Assembly (NCBI GenBank): GCA_900618425.1
Contig: UZAN01046107.1
Location: 8,973-18,975 of the forward strand
Length of the DNA: 10,003 nt
Reading direction: 5' to 3'
Source of the DNA: Echinostoma caproni
Lineage: Eukaryota > Platyhelminthes > Trematoda > Plagiorchiida > Echinostomatidae
The translations under genes and the position numbers were made by a program. Each line of letters starts with the position of its first letter. Positions within the stretch are counted from its first letter, which is position 1. This document shows positions 1-8,000 of this stretch, in pieces. Under the pieces are notes generated by a model. The model had not been told where the DNA came from and ran no database searches. It saw only the letters and a program-made list of their open reading frames with translations.

Positions 1-144
1 GACCTTCCATCCCAAGCGCTTATTCGTCCCCGTTCCTTTGATCAACTAACTCCAATATGGTTGCGTTCTGTTGACAAAGTATTGAAAATCGGTTCTCTTA
101 GCTCGGGTGAACTGAATACTATTTCGCCTGTTCGCCGAGCTTGG
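1..144 (+). other. Open frame at the left edge, possible exon or repeat remnant
   Basis: Frame 1 is open from the first base for 48 codons and ends at TAA (145-147). It begins DLPSQALIRPRSFDQLTPIW. A possible donor GTAATT starts at 144, which would let the frame leave before the stop. I recognise no family. It does not resemble the TPR block expected upstream of exon a, and its phase (2) does not fit the phase-0 entry of exon a. An open stretch of this length occurs by chance often enough that it may be nothing. Confidence 0.15.
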
Positions 145-266
145 TAATTCGTTTACAAATGTTTCATCACCAGCCGAGGTGACATCATTAGTGTTTGTGA
201 AGTAGCGTAATACTCCACGGTGAGTACTACTCAAGACCTCTGAGCTACATCTGCTGAATTGGGTGC

Positions 267-338
267 AAAACTATTTCACTGACTGATTCCAGTTCACGTG
301 TCCTAATGACATTAGGTCTTCCATTGTGAAATAGTTTT
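267..338. repeat. Nested inverted repeat
   Basis: Outer arms aaaactatttcac (267-279) and gtgaaatagtttt (326-338) are perfect 13-base reverse complements separated by 46 bases. Inside them lies a perfect small hairpin, cctaat-gac-attagg (302-316). The arrangement could be the remains of a small inverted-repeat element or a structured RNA. No flanking duplication is obvious. Confidence 0.5.
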
Positions 339-451
339 CACGCTTAAGAATGCCGATGGTGTAGTGGATGCTGATGCATACAACAGCATCATTTTCATCA
401 ACCCCTTTCAAATCAGTACTAAGTTCCATTCCTACATGGTCTTAAAATGTT

Positions 452-494
452 ATAGTTTATCAAACTGCTCATNATAGTTTATCAAACTGCTCAT
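452..494. repeat. Exact 21-bp direct repeat around a single N
   Basis: The sequence atagtttatcaaactgctca plus t occurs at 452-472 and again at 474-494, with only the N at 473 between the copies. This is the pattern of two contigs whose ends overlap but were joined by a placeholder base. Most likely an assembly artefact, with one copy being real. It lies outside any recognised exon. Confidence 0.75.
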
Positions 495-1740
495 TCTTCG
501 CCAAACCCATAGAACAGAATATAATCCATTCGTTAAAAAAAGAGATATTTTCAAAGTGAAAAGCGCAGGTACTGATTGTCAGAAAAATTATTTCCTGTGA
601 AAATTAGTGTGAAAAATTATTGCTGCATAAAGAACATCCAGAAGTTATGTAGTATTACGGCGAAATTTCCTTTACGAGCGAGTGGTTGGCCAGCACATTG
701 ACCAATGTGAGGACACTGAGAATAATCCGCAGCCATTTTCCGGCAGATTTGCAAAAATATTCGACGGAAATGCACATAATTAGTATCTATAAGTTAGGTC
801 AACTAGCTGATACATGGCGTCATGTTCGTATCACTCAAATGCCTATTATTATTTAAGGCTCTTTCCTTTTCTGTGGATCGCTGAGATAGTTCAATGCAAA
901 GTGTACTACGTTATCACTTATCGCTTATATGCTAAGCGACATCACGATGCAGTCTTTTCTCCTGTACGTTCAAGCTTCAAGTGAAACCACCGTCACTTCA
1001 ATTTGATTATTGAGCTATCGTCCATGTTGGAGCAACTACGATCAAATGTACTTTAACTGTAGTGCGCACGAAACAGTGCGTCACCCTTCATTCATATCGA
1101 GTGGAGTCCAGCTTGGTTGTCACACGCAAACAGCGTGGCTTCACCGACCCACCGATTCAATTTCCGTCACAGAGCTCGACAAGATGCACGACTGAGGTCT
1201 GCCTCATTTTAACACAGAAAGAGCGTGGGAAGACAGGTGATCAATCCGGGGGTAGAAAAAATGAGGTGTGCTGAACGGAAGCGGATTCAACCACAGCGAT
1301 TCTTTCTCAGGTCGAAGTGATGATCTCTCAATTCCAAATTCTCAAATGAAAATTATAATTTCCCAAATCTAACTTAAAATGGTATAGTCATTGTCACTCT
1401 AGTTTCCAACCTGACTTGCTCATCATTTTTTCGGCCCTACTCCGAAAATCGGTAGCTACCTAACGCGGCCAGTCTTGGTGGTAGTGATTGCGCACTTCGA
1501 CCCCTGTACATTCACTGGTCTATGTTTTGCACTAGCCAATAATAAATGTCGAGTTCCCCGTGTGGCCAGCATGCGTTCCGTATCATTGCCCTTGAACTCA
1601 GAATCTTGGGTAGAACACAGCCTCACCAAATATTGTACCGTTAAACATTTGTACACGTTTTTCGTGTAAAATATCATGTGACTCGTTTTTACCAAACTAC
1701 ACCCTCACTTAAGATTCATGTCGGGACTCATCTTTCAATC
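495..1740. other. Non-coding stretch with nothing recognised except a hairpin
   Basis: I find no convincing exon, RNA gene or element. The only clear structure is a perfect hairpin tcgctta-tatgc-taagcga at 921-939. Short open frames at 1010-1195 and 1475-1669 show no recognisable motif and no splice sites that would link them in phase to exon a at 1985. The stretch is probably upstream intron or intergenic DNA of the GTF3C3-like gene. Confidence 0.4.
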
Positions 1741-1773
1741 GGATGTGGTTTCCTAAAAAGGGAATTTTGAAAT

Positions 1774-1800
1774 CCGACAGGATTCGAGCCTGCGACCTCA
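1774..1800 (-). repeat. tRNA-like T-arm with B box, partial SINE candidate
   Basis: Read on the minus strand, 1790-1780 gives GGCTCGAATCC, a near-perfect Pol III B box. It sits in a T-arm that folds as GCAGG-CTCGAAT-CCTGT. No A box is visible at a normal distance upstream; instead there is AAC/AAT-rich low-complexity DNA. Probably the 3' part of a tRNA-derived SINE or a tRNA fragment. Confidence 0.4.
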
Positions 1801-1802
1801 TA

Positions 1803-1855
1803 ACAAAAACAGCAACAACAATAATAACAATCACTGCAACCACCACCAACACCAC
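1803..1855. repeat. AAC/AAT/ACC-rich low-complexity tract
   Basis: An imperfect trinucleotide tract (aac, aat, then acc/aac units) directly adjoins the tRNA-like T-arm. It may be the degenerate tail or target of a repeat insertion. Confidence 0.55.
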
Positions 1856-1984
1856 GGTAACTTGTAAACAGACAGTCTTAAGTGTTCATAATGAAAAACA
1901 TCTAGCGTATATCTTTCATGTACCAAGTGAAATTATTCGCGATCTAGCTGTTCTTTGTTACCACAACTCCCATCCTGCATATAG

Positions 1985-2099
1985 CTGCTCCAATCGGCTG
2001 CGGAACGGTGCCCTATGGATAGCAATTTGTGGCTCTCATTGGTCGAAATCGCTGAAGAGAAAAATGATCTAGCGTTGGCGTTGTACTACACCAGACGAG
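1985..2099 (+). CDS. GTF3C3: GTF3C3-like exon a: TPR helix pair
   Basis: Acceptor AG at 1983-1984 follows a pyrimidine-rich tract. The donor GTATGT begins at 2100. The exon enters in phase 0 and leaves in phase 1. The 38 full codons start LLQSAAERCPMDSNLW and contain the TPR-like pattern W..L..........A.AL.Y. An in-frame TAG at 1982-1984 overlaps the acceptor, so the reading frame cannot continue upstream without splicing. This corresponds to the human segment containing NPSDTEEWVRLAEMSLEQ (from memory). The preceding exon was not found in the first 1984 bases. Confidence 0.78.
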
Positions 2100-5000
2100 G
2101 TATGTTTGCACGCACCCTTTTTTGCTCTGTTTTTTTTTAAATTATTATTTACACCAATCTTTACAGATACGGTGCCAAAGATAACCATGAGTGAACGAAA
2201 AAATATAGGTACTAGGGCATCGTTTTGGAATGTACCTTTTAAGGTTGGAGTAATGGGTTCGTTATGTTGCACTTTATCGGCTTTACACGAGGTTCGACAC
2301 CATGGATCAGATCATTATGTGCTGGTTTTTTCTGTATCTTATTCAGAAGGGTCTACGTTCTCATTTTTCTCAATCTCTGAAATCCCCTAACCGCGAATCT
2401 CGATAGTTGTTCATCTGGTTCCGTCGGTCGTGACGAGTGTACCGTTGTTGGCTTTTGGGGGTAATTTTTCACGAATGTCAAGAAACGCAATCGTGACTTC
2501 TTTTTCTTCCCCAATTAGTTTCCGATCGACTGTCTGTCTGATGGGTATTTCATCTTATTGTAGCATTTCTCACCGGATATATCCTGTGTATTTCATACCA
2601 ATCCGGATCAATGCTATGTGTCAAACAGATCATGAAGTCAGCTGTTTTAGCGACACGAATAGAGAGATGAAGACAAACAGATTATTCAAATAGTTGTTCG
2701 GCAGATTTGAGGTTTGTATGTCGATTGTGAAAAGTTCAGTAGCCTCGGTGGGATTCGAACCCACGCATGGACGCCGATTTAGCTTTGTACGCGCATGCTC
2801 TACCAGCTGAGCTACGAAGCCACACCGATAGCACTGATCTTTTCGCGCGTATGCTCTACCAGCTGAGCTACGAGCTCCGCGTTCGAGTGTCTCTGTTTCG
2901 ACTACCTCCGTGATCGGTAGAATTTCCGTCCTCCGGATCAACCACATACTAGTCCTTTGGGAGCCTTGTGTAGTTGAATATTCTATTTCAGAGGGCTTCG
3001 GTTAGCGATCCCCATTAGTAAACAACAGATCTTTGTAACAACATATTTCACTCATTCACCGCACTGAGGCGTGCAAACAACCATAACGAGGTAAAACAAG
3101 ACTCCATGATGACCCCGACCTAGGGTAAATGAAAATCAAACTCGGGACCTCACAAGTACAACACCAACTTACGGGGCTTCTTCGCTTTTCATCTCAGTTT
3201 CACATGGTTCTGCGTACTATGAAATTCATTTCTTAATCGAATTAAATATCCTTTCCGCTTTTTTCCCACATACGGAATTGTTTTAAACGCGATATCCTTG
3301 TTCTTCGTACATGTTTCCTCCAATCCAGCATCTCGTCATACACCAGTTGATCTCGGTTGACTATGCCTATGAATATGTACATAAAAGGTGCAATGATTTG
3401 TGGACAAACGCATGTGAGCGAGCGAGCCAGCCAACCACCTTAGACACACACACACACACACAATCTCCACTGATCCCTTTTCGTTCTATCTTTCCTCATA
3501 GCGTTTCGTGGAGATAGACAAGACGCTTCTATTCGACAACGCCTGATCGATTATTTGGAACGTGCTGGGCATCGTCGTGAGGCACTGTTTCATCGCCTGT
3601 CTTCTCTGTCTCAGACACCGGAATCGACCGGGTCGGACCAATTTCGTGTTGCTCGAAATCTAGCCGATGTAAGTTGCCTAGACCAATCAATCAATCATTT
3701 AGCTACATGAGAAAAATAACAGTTCAGAATATCTTATCGCGACTGATTGTGATCTCCTCATGTGTGTTTTTCAGGAATTCTTCAAACTAATGGATCCGAA
3801 CAGCGCTATACGGGCGTACGAGGCGGCTTTTGAAAAGTTTCCTAAATCCGGAACGGAATCAGGTCAGTCGTTTGAGGGTCTGTGCAAATTACTCGTTTCA
3901 TTTGAACCATTAGAGCGGTATATGGTCGACGGGGGTGGGTGGTGAATACAAGTCATAAATTGTTCGAGCGTAGTTCTTTTCCAGTCCAGCTCAGTTTGTA
4001 CAACCGAGAAACGTGCACTTTCATACTTCGACTTGGTCGATGTGTTTCAGCTTCCTATTTGGATAAAGGGGGTGAGGGATGTTTGAAATGTTCAAAGCTG
4101 TGTCCAGGGGAAAGTAGAACATTCATGATGACTAAGGTTGCAAAGAGATTGAGAGGATGCCGTAGTGCCACTGTTTACGACACTCATTTGTCATTCTGTC
4201 TCCAAGCCTCGATTGCAATGATTCCGAGATCCCCCTCCAAGTAGCCTAACGCAACCTATATGACCGAGTCNCGAGTCTGTTGGTCAGGGTTTTCATACCC
4301 TCATACCCTTTTTGCTTGACCACCTTGGACCGTTTCCCACCCATTGCCTGCCTCAGCAAACAGCACGCGCCATTGCAACCTGTTTTGTGACATTCATAAC
4401 TGTGGTGATCCTAGCCTATGAGATACCGACAGCTACGGTGCGATTCGTTACAGTTTCTGGATAACGATCTACAGACCAATAGTACTAACCAGTCAGAAAC
4501 CGTGCGGTTTAAACGGATGTTGTATGACTTCAAGAATGCAACCAGGCTATTGGCGAAGACCTGTTTAACCTATGACATTTATTTGTACATATTGTTTAAT
4601 CCCATTGATTTTCTTCAATAAACCACCCACTGTTTCTGTGACGATTTCTCTGCGTCTTGGTGATGGGAGATTCCAGCATACGACAGCTGGTGCGATTCCT
4701 TAACTCGTTTGCGATTACGATTCGTGATTCGCCCGTAATCCGGTTATAACAATGCAGCATCGCGCAACGGAGCTGCCGACCATGGAGCAATTGAACATGC
4801 ATACCAGTCCATCCGAGATCGAGGAATGGGCGGAGCGGTTCGACCTATGGTGCAGCACCCGAAGAGTTGAAGGCGACCGAGGCCTGAAAACTTGTGAAAT
4901 ATGGCGTCCAACAGGCAAAGCCAGCCACTCCTACCAATGAAGAATATCTGTTAACTATAATTAATAGTTAGTTGATCAAATGTTACAACTAATCGTCAAA

Positions 5001-8000
5001 GACCTGAATATTGTTCTCAGCGTATCAATAACTGAATCAGACATTTGTTCTGCTGAAAGAAGGAACAGTCATTTTTACAGAAATTGCGCGATTTCGGGTC
5101 CTCTGCTTTCCTGAGCATCTTCATCCAATTTTTCTGCTCTGCTGAAAGGAACGCGGATGTCTGAGTTGTAGTAATACATCTCTCGAATATATAATTTTCA
5201 AAGGTATTGTGGAATGACAGAATAGTAGTTCACAAAGCAGCGAGGAGGCGAGAGTCGCGGTGCAGTTAGTCGAAAGTATCGCCATTCATGTCTTATTCGT
5301 TGACTTGTCGCCGCGTCTATCATTAGTTCATTTTTCGAAACCAGTGAGTTTGTCGCTTGAGCTACAATTGTTTACACAATAGAACATCAGCAGTTTTAAC
5401 AGGTACACAGAATGAGATTTTGGAAGTAAATCAGGTGTTCAATCATATTGCCTTGTTAATTCAATCATGCGGCTTGCAATCATCGCATGAGTGGACGTTT
5501 ACCTACACTCCTGTATGCGCGTAGAGCGAACAGAGTCACCCTTCTGGCAGCTTTAGGTGACTTAGTCATTTTTGCATTGTTTTTTTTTTCAGATAAAAAC
5601 AGCTTACTCTCCATACTTATGCAAGGTGAAAAGTACAAGGAGGCACTTAAGGTAAGTCTGTCTGATTTCCGACTTGATTTTCCGTACGCATTCTAGACAT
5701 TTGTTGTTTTTGATCTGTTGGTTTGTGACCGAAGAGAAATATAAGGTTGTGAACACTCCGAATTCACGTTTGCCCTATTCATTCATGCTACTGATTTCGA
5801 TTGTGAAACATATTCTCTGGATTTTCCAGCCCACGGTTGTAGATCTTATTCGGTTTTAATTTCGTTCAGTGTCACATTGGTGAATTGTTCAAACTGTCTG
5901 ATTTCCCACTCCCCTCCCCTGCTCTCGCGTTTCATTTCAGTTCTTTATCACCTACTGTGAGGTCAATCTGATGACGTCTAATCGCAAACGTTTGGACCCC
6001 AATTCGATCACTGCGTCGTCGGATCAGATCCAGCAGTTTATCAGGTTGGTTTTTCATCCTTTCTGGTGGAATAATTGAGAGCGAAAGAGTGAAAGAGAGA
6101 AATTCGTACTGGTTGATCGTTCGTGTCCCCCTAGCATGTGTGCGCATTCGGGGAGCAATTTTTGTCGCAATTTTTGCGCTCGCATTCCAGGTGGTAAAAC
6201 CGACTAGGTTGTAGAATGAGTTTATTTGGTTGTTCGCAATAGGAGCAGCTTCACGACCGAGCATTCACTGAACCGGTCGTTCGGGTGAATAAGTGAGCAC
6301 TAAATTTTACTGAACACATATTCCCAAGTTCAAAATAAAAAAAGGAACGTTTGTCGCGCGAAAAGAAAACGCAACATGTCATCATCTTCAACAATATTCC
6401 GCCCCCATCCAGCGTCTCTTATAATCCCTCCAAGTGTTTTGAATGTCTCTTTACATTATCACGCTCTTCTTTCCCATCTGAACCGATATCGATTGGCTCT
6501 AGACCAGTATCCCGGGTAAGCTATATTAAATACCTGGGCGTTTTTATCGATATTGATCTTCATCGGACCTCTCACAGTCAACATATTGTCAGTACACTTG
6601 GGCGACTTTCTTTCTATATCCGTAAACTTCGTTAGTTTCCTATTCAACAATCAATTACCAAATTCGTGTATCAATGTGTTTTCCTCCATTTTACTTGATT
6701 GTTCACCTGTTTTTTTTTTCAAATCTCCTAAATAAAGATTTCAAACTCCTTCGACTTGGACTGACCATCATTAGCCGCGTCTCTTCAATCCCACTGAAGG
6801 TGTTGGTAAATAATCTGTTCGAATGGCATTTGAATGCATGTAAAACGTTTGCGCATAAGATTCTCATTGACCCTACACATCCGCTATATACAGATTCAAC
6901 TTCCTTTTGTTCCCATCCGTTAACCAGATTCCAATATCGTTGTGTTCCCTTTCGAATAAACATATCGTAACTCTACGGTACCCTCATTAGCACGTGGTTT
7001 AGTTAACAAAGAACAGCTTTTCACAGACTTTGTTAGAAGTTTTGGGATTTAGCTTCCCCCCCTCTCTCTCCGATTTGAACACTTTTAACTGTAGTGTAGG
7101 GTTTATGCGTAACGAAGTTATAATTACAATTACAAATACTGTCATCCGGAGGCAAGGTTTGTTCATTTGGGCGAGAAAATTTCTTATCAACTGAGGTACA
7201 GTGACGAGATCGTGTGGTCCTGTCATCAAATTTGCACTGCATGGTCCTCGTACATACATACGGGATGCAAATGTGTCACACGAGGAGTACTGTTACTTTA
7301 AGATTCGTGGAATCAGTGGGGATGTAGCACAGTTGGTAGTGCGAGTTGTATATCCAGAGCCTACATAATTCACCCGGTTCGAATTCCCACCTCACTGCGG
7401 TTGTGAATATAATTCAGGGTGTTCACGCATCCCCCGTATCAAGACAACCAACTCACTATTGGTGATCGAATTGCGAATGAAATACATCATGCGAATATTC
7501 ACTCTGCGTTGGGTTGATCTCTGCCATTGTTTCGACGTCCACCTATCCGAATCAGGTCTATTTTGCGCGTGCTATAACTGCCCCTGTTACTCGTCCTCTG
7601 TCTGTGCTCGTCACTATCCACACTTAACATCTCCTACTCACTGTCTTTCTCTATGTTACAGATGTACATACCCGCGCACATTATCCACCGAACTGNGTGC
7701 TTGTCCAACTTCATTTCACCAAAGCGATCACGGTAAGATCTGTTGGTTGTGTCGCACAAATCGGATGCATTTGTGATGACCATTTTTCACAAACCAGTTA
7801 CCGACTTCGACGTTCCCCCGGTCTCATTACCTCACATTTTGTGTAGTTTCCGTTTCTGAAGCTCCACTTTCTGATAGGTCATTTTCTGTTCTCTGTGTTC
7901 CTCATGCCTTGTGTCCCTACATCTTGTTATTTCTAGTCGATTCCGCTTCAGTGCGAGTTTTTTCTTCCCTAAAGGACTGTCGGACTGGTTGGATAAACGA

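Larger units (their letters stand above)
2100..3501 (+). other. Intron 1 of the GTF3C3-like gene
   Basis: The intron runs from donor GTATGT to the AG at 3500-3501. Apart from the tRNA-like repeats and the AC run listed separately, I see nothing coding in 2100-2740 or 2880-3440. A candidate acceptor at about 2165 (ctttacag) is not needed, because exons a and b already join in phase. Confidence 0.65.
3863..5592 (+). other. Intron 3 of the GTF3C3-like gene
   Basis: A 1730-bp intron. The middle holds LTR-retrotransposon debris (about 4278-4940, listed separately) and an N at 4271. 3863-4264 and 4971-5590 show no gene or element I recognise. Around 4952-4970 there is a small AT-rich hairpin (taactat-aatta-atagtta). 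Confidence 0.6.
6045..7661 (+). other. Intron 5 of the GTF3C3-like gene
   Basis: This intron links exons e and f in phase 2. It contains a degraded non-LTR retrotransposon fragment (about 6400-7052) and a tRNA-like repeat (7318-7395). The remaining pieces, 6045-6350, 7053-7317 and 7396-7640, hold nothing I recognise. Confidence 0.6.

Noticed and set aside
1475..1669. Possible coding frame around 1475-1669
   Set aside because: It does not resemble the TPR block expected before exon a, and I see no matching acceptor and donor pair in phase.
2106..2390. Possible exon after the acceptor-like ctttacag at about 2165
   Set aside because: No similarity seen, and exons a and b already join in the correct phase with the expected spacing of conserved residues.
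2741..2821. Functional tRNA gene on the minus strand
   Set aside because: Acceptor, D- and T-arms pair well, but the stretch between D- and T-arms is about nine bases too long and has no clean anticodon stem; the second head nearby lacks a T-arm. Better as a tRNA-derived repeat.
2630..2947. 105-codon minus-strand frame containing SSAGRA and VAQLVEH
   Set aside because: It translates the tRNA-like repeat; such peptides are a familiar artefact of tRNA-derived sequence.
3939..4244. 101-codon open frame on the + strand
   Set aside because: No recognisable motif, composition like surrounding intron, and it lies between exons c and d, which join in phase without it.
7662..7732. Reading exon f in the frame DVHTRAHYPPN.VLVQLHF with the N as a real base
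   Set aside because: This frame needs phase 1 at the acceptor, but exon e leaves phase 2, so an unseen extra exon would be required. Dropping the N solves both sides without it.
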